Source: Defluviitaleaceae bacterium
GTDB taxonomy: Bacteria; Bacillota; Clostridia; Lachnospirales; WRAX01
DNA length: 64,000 nucleotides
Direction: 5' to 3'
NCBI GenBank assembly: GCA_009780415.1
Contig: WRAC01000008.1
Span: forward strand, 1-64,000
The notes beneath the pieces are model-generated. The model worked only from the letters and a program-made list of their open reading frames with translations. It had not been told where the DNA came from and searched no databases. The position numbers and the translations under genes are program-made. This document shows positions 36,563 to 45,588 of this stretch, one piece after another. How positions within the stretch are numbered: position 1 is the first letter of the stretch; each line of letters starts with the position of its first letter.

Positions 36563-38836
36563 TTAAGTTATAGTCCTCTTAACCTCATAAATCCCCGACA
36601 GCGCGCCCAGCTTCGCCATTATCTTCTCCAGCTGAGCCTTACCGCCGATTGGGAATGTCACGCGTATCAGCACATCATTTTTTTGCTTATAAGTATTTAT
36701 CGAATCCATATTTATATTATCATTCATGAAAAGCCTTGAAATATCGGACACAACGCCGGGGCGGTTGATTGTGATGATATCGACGGAAACGTCGAATATC
36801 TGCGCTCCGCCGTCCTCCGAAAGGTTCCATTCGACGGGTGTAACGCGGTGGCGGCTTACCTCGTCCAGGTTAATGACGTTTACACAGTCGCTGCGGTGGA
36901 TGCTGACCCCTTTGCCCCGGGTAATAAATCCAACGATTTCATCGCCCGGCATTGGGCTGCAGCAATGCGACAGGCGTACGGACATGCTTGTATCGCCTTT
37001 AATGGAGATACCGCCCTTGCCGCTGGCTTTCCCGTCCGTTTTTTTCTGGCTTTCGTTAATTAGCTGGATTATCTGCTCGTCTTTATCGCTGGCGGTGCTT
37101 TTGTCCCGCATATATTCGTCGTAAAGGCGGTTTATGACCTGCCCTTCCGATATCCCGCCATGCCCCACCGACGCGCACAAGGTATCCCAATCATTGTAGC
37201 TGTAGCGGTTCAGCACCACGGAAACATACTTAGACTCCGTAAGCTCCGCCAGCGCGACGCCCTTCTTTTTTGCGCCGATTTCCAAGAGTTCCTTGCCCTT
37301 TGCCATGTTCTCTTCACGGTTATGTTTTTTAAACCATGCGTTTATCTTTGCGCGGGACTGGCTGGTTTTGCATATTTTAAGCCAATCGCGGCTTGGCCCT
37401 TTGGAATTTTGACTGGTAAGGATTTCCACCTGGTCGCCGGTCTGCAGCTCGGTGTTCAGCGTTGCGATCTTGTTGTTTATCTTCGCGCCCACCATGCGGT
37501 TGCCTACGGCGCTGTGGATGGTGTACGCAAAGTCGATGGGCGTCGCGCCGGCCATAAGCTCCACTACCCTGCCCTTTGGCGTGAAGCAGTAAACGCTGGC
37601 CTTGTACGGGCTTAAATCGGATTTGAGTTCGTTCAGGAACTCGCTGCTTTCGCTCAGGTCACGGGACCATTCCATCATCTGACGCAGCCAATTCAGCTTT
37701 ACGTCGTCATCCTCAGTCCCGCTCCCGCCGTTTTTATATTTCCAATGCGCCGCTACGCCGTATTCGCTTACCCTGTCCATTTCGGCGGTGCGTATTTGCA
37801 GCTCGAAAGGTTCGCCGCCCGGGCCGATAAGGGTGTTGTGTATGCTTTGGTATCGGTTGGGCTTGGGCATGGCTACATAATCCTTGAAACGCTCCGGTAC
37901 CGGGGTATACATCAAATGAGCCACCCCCAGCGCGTGGTAGCATTCGCCGATACTGTTCACAATAATCCTGACGGCGTACAGGTCATAAATTTCGTCAAGG
38001 GATTTGCCCTTCTGCATCATTTTACGGTAAATGCTGAAAAACTGTTTAGGCCGCCCGACGACTTTGGCTTCAATGTTATTCTCATTAAGTTTTTCCTCAA
38101 TGGAGCTAACCAGATTTTGCACATATTCCAGGCGTTCGTTTTGCTTGAACTGAATCTTGTCTTTTAAATCCTCGTAAGCTTCGGGATCCTGATAATGGAA
38201 CGCTAAATCCTCCAGCTCGTACCGCAGCTTTGAAATACCGAGCCGGTTGGCGAGGGGGGCGTAAATATCCATTGTCTCATCGGCTTTTTTCTTTTTGTGG
38301 CTGGGGGGCATGTGCTTGATGGTACGCAGATTATGAAGCCTATCCGCTATTTTAATGATAACAACGCGGATATCGTTAGACATGGCCAAAAACATTTTAC
38401 GGTAGTTGTCGGCCTGTTTATCAACCTCAGCCTGCCAGGGGTCGCGGTGCCCGCCTTGGTAATTAACCTTGTCAAGCTGCGTTACGCCTTCCACAAGCAT
38501 GGCGATCTCATTATTGAACGCTTTTTCAATGTCTTCGTAATTATATTTCGTGTCCTCGATAACATCATGCAAAATGGCGGCGGCGATAGTGTCGCGGTCC
38601 ATTTCGATGGTGGTAAGGATTCGGGCGACCTCCAGGGGATGGACGATATAAGGCTCGCCCGAAGCGCGGAGCTGTCCGTCATGCGCCTTGCCCGCAAGCT
38701 CATAAGCCCTCTCCACAATGCCGAAATCGTGCGAAGGATGGTATTTCTTCATATTATCCATAATCATCCCGAAAATCTCGTCGGGACATGGGTCAAGCCT
38801 GCCGCCGTTTGCGGATTCGTCCGCCATTGCAACCAT
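36563..38836 (-). CDS. relA: bifunctional (p)ppGpp synthetase/hydrolase Rel
   Basis: Stringent-response enzyme of 757 aa. An HD hydrolase domain (HPLEVARIL, ILHDVIEDT, about 47-75) is followed by the synthetase domain (about 235-350, with YDLYAVRIIV), a TGS domain (VYCFTPKGRVVEL, about 420), helical and zinc-finger regions (LSHCCSPMPGDEI), and a C-terminal ACT domain. Both catalytic halves look intact, so it should make and degrade alarmone. An in-frame ATG at 38827 is an alternative start. Confidence 0.96.
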   Translation of the reverse strand: MVAMADESANGGRLDPCPDEIFGMIMDNMKKYHPSHDFGIVERAYELAGKAHDGQLRASGEPYIVHPLEVARILTTIEMDRDTIAAAILHDVIEDTKYNYEDIEKAFNNEIAMLVEGVTQLDKVNYQGGHRDPWQAEVDKQADNYRKMFLAMSNDIRVVIIKIADRLHNLRTIKHMPPSHKKKKADETMDIYAPLANRLGISKLRYELEDLAFHYQDPEAYEDLKDKIQFKQNERLEYVQNLVSSIEEKLNENNIEAKVVGRPKQFFSIYRKMMQKGKSLDEIYDLYAVRIIVNSIGECYHALGVAHLMYTPVPERFKDYVAMPKPNRYQSIHNTLIGPGGEPFELQIRTAEMDRVSEYGVAAHWKYKNGGSGTEDDDVKLNWLRQMMEWSRDLSESSEFLNELKSDLSPYKASVYCFTPKGRVVELMAGATPIDFAYTIHSAVGNRMVGAKINNKIATLNTELQTGDQVEILTSQNSKGPSRDWLKICKTSQSRAKINAWFKKHNREENMAKGKELLEIGAKKKGVALAELTESKYVSVVLNRYSYNDWDTLCASVGHGGISEGQVINRLYDEYMRDKSTASDKDEQIIQLINESQKKTDGKASGKGGISIKGDTSMSVRLSHCCSPMPGDEIVGFITRGKGVSIHRSDCVNVINLDEVSRHRVTPVEWNLSEDGGAQIFDVSVDIITINRPGVVSDISRLFMNDNINMDSINTYKQKNDVLIRVTFPIGGKAQLEKIMAKLGALSGIYEVKRTIT

Positions 38837-38861
38837 CCCTGTTAAATAATATAATTCCTTG

Positions 38862-38890
38862 ATTATATACTATTTAGCGGTGGCAGTCAA
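38862..38890 (-). promoter_or_regulatory. sigma-A promoter for rel
   Basis: On the minus strand TTGACT and TATAAT are 17 bases apart, ending 25 bases before the rel start. The -35 overlaps the stop codon of yihY, so the long minus-strand operon has a promoter within the end of the preceding gene. Confidence 0.75.
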
Positions 38891-39678
38891 TGCTTTTGAG
38901 GCGCATGTTTCTTTATCTTTTCCGTACCGGTTAGATGCGCGTTAACCTCCGCCCCTGCCAGCAGCACCATGGTGATGCAGTTCAGCCAGATAAGCATGAT
39001 GAAGATGCTCCCCAGGCTTCCGTAGATAACCGTAAAATTGGCAAAGCTCCTGACATAAATGTTGAAAAGCCACGAAAATACGCTCCAGCCCGTAACCGTA
39101 ATGCACGCTCCGGGGAGTACGCCCCGTACGCTGACTTTAATACAGCTTCCGACTTTATAAATCATCACAACAATTACAAATATGGCAAAAACCGACAAAG
39201 CAAACCGCCACAGCACATTCGACAGCACCATAAAACCCATCGCCAGCGCCACAATAGCGACAAACAGCAGCACAAGCAAAATGCTCAAAACCCTTCTGCG
39301 TATCCAGCTGCGCGTGTCCCGCCGCCCGTAGCAGGTGTTTATACCCTTGATAATGGACGCGAAACCGGATGAAGAGCTGTATAAAGCGGCAATAATAGAT
39401 ACGGAGAGGAGCGCCGCGCTTCGTGTTCCTATGACCTCCGTGACGAATTTGTCGAATATTTCCATCACGTCGGGCGGCAGCGCGCCCGTAAAGCTTTCAA
39501 CAAAGGCCGCCACCGCCGCCTCGTCAATCCGCAGGAACCCGACAAAGGCAAAGGCGAATATAATCAGCGGAAAAATGGAGAGGACCAGCTTGTACGTCAT
39601 ATCCCCGGCGTAAACGTACAGATCGTGTAAAACAAAGCTTTTTGCTACGCGAATTATAAAGCGAGTTAACCGTTTCAA
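38887..39678 (-). CDS. YihY/UPF0761 (BrkB-type) integral membrane protein
   Basis: Six-segment membrane protein of 263 aa from a TTG at 39678, which lies 8 bases after AAGGGG; the GTG at 39687 directly abuts that site. GDMTYKLVLSIFPLIIF and the later YGSLGSIFIMLIWLNC match the family. Once annotated as ribonuclease BN, its function is not settled; transport is possible. The gene is upstream of rel on the same strand. Confidence 0.88.
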   Translation of the reverse strand: MKRLTRFIIRVAKSFVLHDLYVYAGDMTYKLVLSIFPLIIFAFAFVGFLRIDEAAVAAFVESFTGALPPDVMEIFDKFVTEVIGTRSAALLSVSIIAALYSSSSGFASIIKGINTCYGRRDTRSWIRRRVLSILLVLLFVAIVALAMGFMVLSNVLWRFALSVFAIFVIVVMIYKVGSCIKVSVRGVLPGACITVTGWSVFSWLFNIYVRSFANFTVIYGSLGSIFIMLIWLNCITMVLLAGAEVNAHLTGTEKIKKHAPQKH

Positions 39679-39704
39679 TAGAAACACCCCTTAAAAACTA
39701 ATTA

Positions 39705-39735
39705 TCAACCACAGAAAACACAAAAAAACACAAAA
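39705..39735 (+). repeat. A-rich dispersed repeat, copy 2
   Basis: Starts TCAACCACAGAAAACACAAA and continues with A/C-rich sequence. It matches the minus strand of 20055-20085 with one mismatch in 31 bases. It lies in the divergent gap upstream of yihY and the spore-protein gene, as copy 1 also lies in a divergent gap. Confidence 0.6.
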
Positions 39736-39750
39736 TAAAACCATTATGTA

Positions 39751-39779
39751 TTGTATACTTTTGCTTTATTATATATAAT
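39751..39779 (+). promoter_or_regulatory. candidate promoter of the spore-protein gene
   Basis: TTGTAT and TATAAT are spaced by 17 bases, 30 bases before the ATG. The same stretch contains GTATA, the -35 core of forespore sigma F/G promoters, so vegetative or forespore control cannot be told apart by eye. Confidence 0.35.
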
Positions 39780-39809
39780 ACTTTAGAAAATAAATATTAG
39801 GTGAATGAT

Positions 39810-39971
39810 ATGACTGCACGCGAAAAATTGAAATATGAAATTGCGGAGGAATTAGGGCTTTTGGACAGGGTTAATTCCGATGGCTGGAAATCGCTTACCG
39901 CGCGGGAAAGCGGGCGGATCGGCGGCATTTTGGCAAAGCGTGAGAAGGACGCGCGGGAAAAGCCGAGATGA
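39810..39971 (+). CDS. alpha/beta-type small acid-soluble spore protein
   Basis: Short gene of 53 aa. LKYEIAEELGLLDRV and the C-terminal LTARESGRIGGILAKR contain both SASP signatures: the KxEIAxELG block and the TxRExGxIGG block with a basic end. These proteins coat spore DNA and protect it from UV and heat, then are degraded by the GPR protease at the conserved E-I-A site on germination. The family normally has 60-90 residues, so this is a short form with little sequence before the first motif. The start has TTAGGTGA upstream. It overlaps the next gene by 4 bases (ATGA). Confidence 0.88.
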   Translation: MTAREKLKYEIAEELGLLDRVNSDGWKSLTARESGRIGGILAKREKDAREKPR

Positions 39972-40702
39972 ACGGCCCGTACGGCGGTTTTGCGGCGTTG
40001 TACGACGAATTCATGGCCGGAACCGATTACACGGGCTGGGCGGATTACATTGAGAAGATTTTTGTCCGGTTTGATGCTTCGCCGAAATTACTGCTGGATC
40101 TAGGCTGCGGTACGGGCAGCGCGACAAGGCTGTTCTCCGCGCGCGGCTACGACATGATCGGGCTGGACAGCTCGGCGGAAATGCTGAGCATAGCCAAGGG
40201 CAAAGACCCGGACAACCTCTACATCCTGCAGGATATGCGCTCCTTTGAGCTTTACGGAACCGTGGACGCCATTATCAGCACATGCGACGTTTTAAACTAC
40301 CTGCTTACACCGCGTGATCTGTACCGCGTTTTTAGGCTTGCGGCAAATTATTTGAACCCTGGCGGATTGTTTATCTTCGATATGAACACCAGGTATAAAT
40401 ACCGCCGCGTACTTGGAAACCGGACTTTCGCGCGGCAAACCAATAAAGCGGCCTTTATCTGGAACAACCGTTATTACCCAAAGCAGTGCATAAACGAATA
40501 CCGGCTGACCTTCTTTAGAAAGCAGGAAAACGGCTTGTTCGCGCGGTTCCGCGAAAGGCATACACAGAGGGCTTATCCGCCCGGAACTATATGCGGGCTC
40601 TTAAAAGCCGCCGGATTAAACTGTTTGGCCGTTTATGGCGAAAAAACCTTTGCGCCTCCAAAATCCGATACGGAACGGGTTTTTTATGTTGCACAGAGAT
40701 AA
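39968..40702 (+). CDS. class I SAM-dependent methyltransferase
   Basis: Protein of 244 aa with the Rossmann motif LLDLGCGTGSATRLFS (about 39-54), IGLDSSAEML for motif II and FIFDMNTRYKYR for a later strand. This matches the clostridial methyltransferase group found as a single small domain with a beta insert. Substrate unknown. The start codon overlaps the stop of the SASP gene, so it may be expressed with the spore protein. Confidence 0.85.
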   Translation: MNGPYGGFAALYDEFMAGTDYTGWADYIEKIFVRFDASPKLLLDLGCGTGSATRLFSARGYDMIGLDSSAEMLSIAKGKDPDNLYILQDMRSFELYGTVDAIISTCDVLNYLLTPRDLYRVFRLAANYLNPGGLFIFDMNTRYKYRRVLGNRTFARQTNKAAFIWNNRYYPKQCINEYRLTFFRKQENGLFARFRERHTQRAYPPGTICGLLKAAGLNCLAVYGEKTFAPPKSDTERVFYVAQR

Positions 40703-40717
40703 GAGTATTGGTATAAT
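40689..40717 (+). promoter_or_regulatory. promoter upstream of the DUF5721-like gene and htpG
   Basis: TTGCAC and TATAAT are 17 bases apart, and the -10 is extended (TGGTATAAT). The -35 lies in the end of the methyltransferase gene. Confidence 0.65.
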
Positions 40718-40749
40718 ACTTATAGTGACAGAAAGCGGGAAATCTTTCA

Positions 40750-41223
40750 ATGATAATGCTGACTTTGCCTGAGGGCGATGTGCGTTCTTTAATGAATTTG
40801 TTGCTGGTGCAAACCGCTTTCGACGATTTTGAGCTGCGCGGCTGCACCATCCAAAGCTTCGCACGTTTCGACATTGAAGGCATAATCAGCCCTGCCGATG
40901 AGGTAAATGAAGGCGAGGCTCCGCGGCGCGCCGTGTATTGCAAGTGGCAGCGCCTTCGACCGTATATTTACCACATAATCAAGGGCAGCGAGAAACCCCG
41001 GTTTTTGAAGCTGGTGTTCGCGTACCCGCCGGAGGGGCTTTCCGCGGGGTTTCAAGACGCCCAGGCGCTGTTTGTAAACATTACGCTGGACAAGGATCTC
41101 GTCCACATCACCACCGGCGCGTCCATGAAAACGTGGAGTCTTGATAAAGCCGTTGAAACCCAATGGGATGATTACATAGTTGATTTTTTAATTAAGCATA
41201 AGCTAAATATTAACAAGGAGTGA
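40750..41223 (+). CDS. DUF5721-like conserved protein of Lachnospiraceae type
   Basis: Protein of 157 aa. The pattern MLTLPEGDVRSLMNLLLVQT, then a beta-rich core (FDIEGIISPADE, YCKWQRLRPYIYHIIKG) and the end HITTGASMKTWSLDKAVETQWDD fits my recollection of DUF5721, a small clostridial family without known function. No signal peptide or membrane segment. It precedes htpG by 6 bases, so the two are probably cotranscribed. Confidence 0.6.
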   Translation: MIMLTLPEGDVRSLMNLLLVQTAFDDFELRGCTIQSFARFDIEGIISPADEVNEGEAPRRAVYCKWQRLRPYIYHIIKGSEKPRFLKLVFAYPPEGLSAGFQDAQALFVNITLDKDLVHITTGASMKTWSLDKAVETQWDDYIVDFLIKHKLNINKE

Positions 41224-41229
41224 CGGGAT

Positions 41230-43149
41230 TTGATCAACGAAAAAGGTAATTTGTCAATTAATTCGGAAAACATACTGCCAATCATAAAGAAATGGCTGTA
41301 CTCGGACACCGACATTTTCCTGCGCGAGCTGGTATCGAACGGCGTGGATGCCATAACCAAGCTGAACCGGCTTGAGGCGGCGGGTGAAGCGGAGACGGCC
41401 GGGGACGAGTTTTATGTAAAGGTTACGCTTGATAAAGAGGCCGGAACCGTCGTGGTATCGGATAACGGCATTGGCATGAGCGCGGACGAGGTTATGCGCT
41501 ATATTAACCAAATAGCCTTTTCCGGCGCGACGGAGTTTGTTGAGCGTTATTCGGCGTCCTCGGGCGCGGACATCATCGGGCATTTCGGCCTGGGCTTTTA
41601 CAGCGCGTTTATGGTGGCGCAAACCGTCTGCATCGACACCAAGAGCTATAATGCCGGGGAACCCGCTGTATGCTGGCGTTCCGAAGGCGGAGTCGGGTTT
41701 GAAATGACAGACAGCGACAAAACCGAAAGAGGCACCGAAATAACCCTTTACATCGGCGACGACAGCAAGGAATTCCTTGACGAATACCGTCTGCGCGGGA
41801 TTTTACGCAAATATTGCTCCTATATGCCGGTGGATATTTTCTTTGAAACGGCGGGTGAAAAGGCCAACGAAGAGGCCGCGGAAGAAGCGGAAGAGGATGA
41901 GGCGGACGAAGGTAATGACGGCGCAAGTGAAGATACCAAGCAAAAACCTTCGCCCATCAACAACAGGAGCCCCCTCTGGAACCGCAAACCCGGCGACTGC
42001 ACCGACGAGGAATACAAGGAGTTCTACCACAAAGCCTTTACGGACTTCAATGACCCTCTGTTCTGGATTCACCTGAACATGGATTACCCCTTCCGCTTGA
42101 AGGGTATCCTGTATTTCCCCAAGCTCTCCCACGAGCTTGAGAGCATCGAGGGGCAGGTAAAACTCTACAACAACCAGGTTTTCATTGCCGAAAACATAAA
42201 GGAAGTCATCCCGGAGTTCCTGCTCCTGCTCAAGGGCGTTATCGACTGCCCCGACCTGCCGCTGAACGTCAGCCGCAGCGCGCTTCAAAACGACGGGTTC
42301 GTCACGCGTATGTCCTCATACATTATTAAAAAGGTCGCGGACAGGATCACCGACATGCATTCCAACGAGCGCGAGGAATACAACAAATATTGGGACGATA
42401 TCAGCCCGTTCATTAAATACGGCTGTTTACGAGAAAACGATTTCTATGAAAAGGTGAAGGACGCGCTGCTGTTCAAAACCACCAAGGGCGAGCACCTAAG
42501 CGCCCGCGAATACCTTGACAAAAACACGGAGAAAACCGATAACCGCATCGTTTACGTAACGGACGAGAAGCAGCAGGCGCAATACCTTATGCTGACCGAT
42601 GAGCAGGGCGTGGACGCCGTAATGATGGGGACAAGGATCGACAATCCCTTTATGAGCTATATCGAAAGCCGCCAGATGGCGGATAAGCTCAAGTTTATCC
42701 GCATCGACTCCGACATCAGCTCAATTTTTAAGGACAGCGGGGAGGCCGGAAATGAAAGCGGTGTGAACAACGAATATCTGACGGAGTTTTTCAAGAAAAC
42801 ACTGGGCAAGGAAAAGCTTGAGGTAAAGGCCGAAACATTGAAAAACAGCCAAGTGCCGGCAATCGTCGTGCTCTCGGAAGAAGGCCGCCGTATGCAGGAA
42901 ATGGCGAAAATGTTCAAAGGCATGGACTCCGCCATGTTCGGCGCTATGGATTCCGGCGAAGTCCTGATTCTAAACACCGGCAACGACCTTGTAAAGCGCC
43001 TTGCGGATACGGAGACCGAAAACCCCGACGCCGCGCTGATCTGCGCCCACCTCTACGACTTGGCGGTTATGAGCCACAGAAGCCTGAGCGCCGAGGATAT
43101 GAACAATTTCGTCGCCAGAAGCTGCGAATTAATGGTAAAATTGATGTAG
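41230..43149 (+). CDS. htpG: molecular chaperone HtpG (Hsp90) with an acidic linker
   Basis: ATP-dependent chaperone of 639 aa. The GHKL domain has LRELVSNGVDA (ATP-binding Asn), DNGIGMS and HFGLGFYSAFMV. The middle-domain catalytic region includes LPLNVSRSALQ with the arginine. Between N and middle domains (about 210-243) lies a run of Glu/Asp/Ala, resembling the charged linker of eukaryotic Hsp90, which is mostly absent from E. coli HtpG. The start is TTG, 9 bases after AAGGAG. Confidence 0.95.
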   Translation: MINEKGNLSINSENILPIIKKWLYSDTDIFLRELVSNGVDAITKLNRLEAAGEAETAGDEFYVKVTLDKEAGTVVVSDNGIGMSADEVMRYINQIAFSGATEFVERYSASSGADIIGHFGLGFYSAFMVAQTVCIDTKSYNAGEPAVCWRSEGGVGFEMTDSDKTERGTEITLYIGDDSKEFLDEYRLRGILRKYCSYMPVDIFFETAGEKANEEAAEEAEEDEADEGNDGASEDTKQKPSPINNRSPLWNRKPGDCTDEEYKEFYHKAFTDFNDPLFWIHLNMDYPFRLKGILYFPKLSHELESIEGQVKLYNNQVFIAENIKEVIPEFLLLLKGVIDCPDLPLNVSRSALQNDGFVTRMSSYIIKKVADRITDMHSNEREEYNKYWDDISPFIKYGCLRENDFYEKVKDALLFKTTKGEHLSAREYLDKNTEKTDNRIVYVTDEKQQAQYLMLTDEQGVDAVMMGTRIDNPFMSYIESRQMADKLKFIRIDSDISSIFKDSGEAGNESGVNNEYLTEFFKKTLGKEKLEVKAETLKNSQVPAIVVLSEEGRRMQEMAKMFKGMDSAMFGAMDSGEVLILNTGNDLVKRLADTETENPDAALICAHLYDLAVMSHRSLSAEDMNNFVARSCELMVKLM

Positions 43150-43160
43150 AAATATAATGC

Positions 43161-43189
43161 TTTACACACGCGCCTTTATCTAATATAAT
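43161..43189 (+). promoter_or_regulatory. promoter for rsmD-coaD
   Basis: TTTACA and TATAAT are 17 bases apart, placed 23 bases before the rsmD start in the short gap after htpG. Confidence 0.7.
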
Positions 43190-43212
43190 GTAAGGAATAC
43201 AGATGTGATAAT

Positions 43213-43764
43213 ATGCGGATTATTTCCGGAAGCGCAAAAGGCACAAAGCTAACCGCTCCCGAAGGGTTTTTAACCCGCCCGACGCCCGATATGGTGCGGG
43301 AATCGCTGTTCAACATAATGCAGGACAGGGTTCATGGGGCGCGGTTTTTAGATCTTTTTGCCGGTTCGGGCGCGGTTGGGCTTGAGGCTTTGAGCCGCGG
43401 CGCGGATTTTGCCGTTTTTATTGATTCCCGCAGGCAATGCGTTGATAAGATTCGTCAAAACGCGGCGAAAACAAGGCTTTCGGATAAGGCGCGCGTGCTT
43501 TTGATGGAAGCGGACAAGGCGGTGCGGCTTCTTTCGGCCGAAGGACAAGCTTTCGATATAATTTATCTTGACCCTCCGTACGGCGCGGGGCTTCTTTCAA
43601 AGTCCCTCGGCTGGATAGCGGAGTTAATCCTTGTTTCGCAAGAAGGCTTGGTTATAGCCGAGCATGGGAACGATTTTGATTGTATGCGCCTCGCAGGCTA
43701 CGATGTGATCCGCCGAAAGGAATACGGAAATACGGTTTTACATTTTTTACAAAGGAATCATTAA
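43213..43764 (+). CDS. rsmD: 16S rRNA (guanine966-N2)-methyltransferase
   Basis: Methylates G966 of 16S rRNA. The 183 aa protein opens with MRIISGSAKGTKL, has the SAM motif FLDLFAGSGAVGLEALSRGA (about 50) and the catalytic IIYLDPPYGAG (about 118). It is followed by coaD after one base, the usual rsmD-coaD pair. Confidence 0.95.
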   Translation: MRIISGSAKGTKLTAPEGFLTRPTPDMVRESLFNIMQDRVHGARFLDLFAGSGAVGLEALSRGADFAVFIDSRRQCVDKIRQNAAKTRLSDKARVLLMEADKAVRLLSAEGQAFDIIYLDPPYGAGLLSKSLGWIAELILVSQEGLVIAEHGNDFDCMRLAGYDVIRRKEYGNTVLHFLQRNH

Positions 43765-43765
43765 G

Positions 43766-44248
43766 ATGACCGCCATTTACCCCGGAAGCTTTGACCCCAT
43801 GACCTACGGTCATTTAGATATAATACAAAGAGCGGCGAAAATAACGGACAAGCTTATCGTGTCCGTTTTGCAAAATTCCGCTAAAAAGCCGTTCTTCTCG
43901 GTTGAGGAGCGGATGGAGATTCTGCGCGAATCCGTTTCCGGCATTAAAAACGTAGAAATCGGCTGCTTTTCCGGCTTATTGGCCGATTATGCCAAGGAAT
44001 GCGGTACAAGCCTTGTTATCAGAGGCTTGCGCGCGGTTACGGACTTTGAGTATGAATTTCAAATGGCGCTGACCAACCGGCTTTTATGCCCGGATTTGGA
44101 AACGCTTTTTATATCCACAAGCACCGAATATCTTTATCTCGGCTCAGGCGTAATAAAGGAAATAGCCATGCATGGCGGCGATATCAGTAAAATGGCGCCG
44201 TCCCATGTTGTAGATAGATTAAACTCAAAAATAATGGGAACGCATTAA
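43766..44248 (+). CDS. coaD: phosphopantetheine adenylyltransferase
   Basis: Penultimate enzyme of coenzyme A synthesis, 160 aa. The nucleotidyltransferase motif YPGSFDPMTYGH (4-15, TxGH) and the STSTEYLYLGSGVIKE segment are complete. Coenzyme A supply fits the acyl-CoA metabolism encoded later in the window, although this gene is housekeeping. Confidence 0.96.
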   Translation: MTAIYPGSFDPMTYGHLDIIQRAAKITDKLIVSVLQNSAKKPFFSVEERMEILRESVSGIKNVEIGCFSGLLADYAKECGTSLVIRGLRAVTDFEYEFQMALTNRLLCPDLETLFISTSTEYLYLGSGVIKEIAMHGGDISKMAPSHVVDRLNSKIMGTH

Positions 44249-44263
44249 TAGGAGGTTTATCGG

Positions 44264-44815
44264 ATGGAATCAATTACCGCCCATCTGGCAAAAATTGAGG
44301 ATTTGATTTTACGCATCGAGGATTTGCTGGAAGGTTCGCGCCCCGTCGCTTTTTCCAACAAGGTTTCGGTGGATAAGGGCAAGGTTTACGACTTGATTGA
44401 CGAGTTGAAGCCATACCTTGAGGACATAATGAACGATCTGCCCGACGAGATCGTTAAAGCCAAGCGTGTCGTCGCGGACAGCGAAAAGATTCTGGACGAC
44501 GCCAGAAGCAAATCCGACCTTATGCAGCGCACCGCCAAAACAGATATTGAAAAACGGATCTCTGAGCATGAAATCTCTAAAAAAGCCGCCATCCAGGCCG
44601 ACGCAATCGTCGAGGACGCGCGCAAGTTCGCCAAGGAACTGCGCGGAAACGCGTTGGAATATGCCGACGAAATGCTTCAAAAGGTTGAAGACACAATGAA
44701 GGAAGCTATGTCCAACTTCACAAAAAGCGTGCGTGCCGCCGAAGCCGCCTTCAGCGACACAGCCGATTTAATCTTTGAAAACAGGCAGGAACTGCGCGGT
44801 ACTGAGCGGAAATAA
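44264..44815 (+). CDS. coiled-coil protein resembling V-type ATPase stalk subunits
   Basis: Protein of 183 aa, almost entirely helical, with a 100-residue charged coiled coil (about 60-165) rich in A, E, K and D. Similar proteins after coaD in Lachnospiraceae are annotated as ATPase or V-type subunit H-like on the basis of the coiled coil only. No catalytic motif is present. It follows AGGAGG. A role in envelope or division scaffolding, as for DivIVA-like proteins, is possible but unproven. Confidence 0.7.
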   Translation: MESITAHLAKIEDLILRIEDLLEGSRPVAFSNKVSVDKGKVYDLIDELKPYLEDIMNDLPDEIVKAKRVVADSEKILDDARSKSDLMQRTAKTDIEKRISEHEISKKAAIQADAIVEDARKFAKELRGNALEYADEMLQKVEDTMKEAMSNFTKSVRAAEAAFSDTADLIFENRQELRGTERK

Positions 44816-44838
44816 CAGGCGGGCATGTTTGACACAGC

Positions 44839-45588
44839 TCACCCCTGCCCTATCAAAATCCTGACCGCCTCAATACCCGTGCGGATAGCCGCTTCAGGCT
44901 CATGGCACTGCGGGTTCGGAAGCCCGCGTTTTTCGCGTTCCTGATTCCAAACAACGCTTAAAACGCACCCGGCCCGCGCGCCAAGCACCTGACAGACAAT
45001 ATACAGCGCGGCGCTTTCCATCTCGGAAGCAAGCGCTCCGGCCTTTACCCAAGCATCCCATTTATTCAGCAGCTCATATCCCACCGGCATACGCGCCGGG
45101 CTGTGCTGGCCGTAAAATGAATCCTTGCATTGCACAACGCCCGTATGCCGCGTAATATTAAGCTTTTCAGCCGCTTTTACCAACGCGTTCGTCACATCCA
45201 GATCCGCGACTGCGGGGAACTCAATCGGCGCGTATTCGCGGCTTGTTCCTTCCATGCGTATCGCCCCGGTTGCGATAACCACATCGCCGCCGCAAACCTG
45301 TTCGGCCATCCCTCCGCAAGTCCCCACACGTATGAACGTCCTAACCCCGGTCACAAACAGTTCCTCAACGCAGATCGCCGTTGACGGCCCGCCCATGCCC
45401 GTCGAAATTACCATTACCGTTTCGCCGTTCAAATCGCCCAGCCAAGCGGTATACTCCCTGTTTTGACAATGAAACCGCGGGTTATCAAGCAGTGCGGCTA
45501 TTTTCTCAACCCTGCCGGGATCCCCGGGTAAAATCGCGTATTTCGCCCCGTGGCCCTCATCAAATCCTAAATGGTACATAAAAATCAC
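44839..45588 (-). CDS. udp: uridine phosphorylase family nucleoside phosphorylase
   Basis: Cleaves a nucleoside with phosphate to base and ribose-1-phosphate. The 249 aa protein has [10 protein letters not shown] (phosphate site), [21 protein letters not shown] and EMESAALY, which binds the ribose. These point to uridine phosphorylase more than to purine nucleoside phosphorylase. Start ATG overlaps the permease stop by 4 bases (ATGA), at the end of a nucleoside importer operon. Confidence 0.9.
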   Translation of the reverse strand: MIFMYHLGFDEGHGAKYAILPGDPGRVEKIAALLDNPRFHCQNREYTAWLGDLNGETVMVISTGMGGPSTAICVEELFVTGVRTFIRVGTCGGMAEQVCGGDVVIATGAIRMEGTSREYAPIEFPAVADLDVTNALVKAAEKLNITRHTGVVQCKDSFYGQHSPARMPVGYELLNKWDAWVKAGALASEMESAALYIVCQVLGARAGCVLSVVWNQEREKRGLPNPQCHEPEAAIRTGIEAVRILIGQG

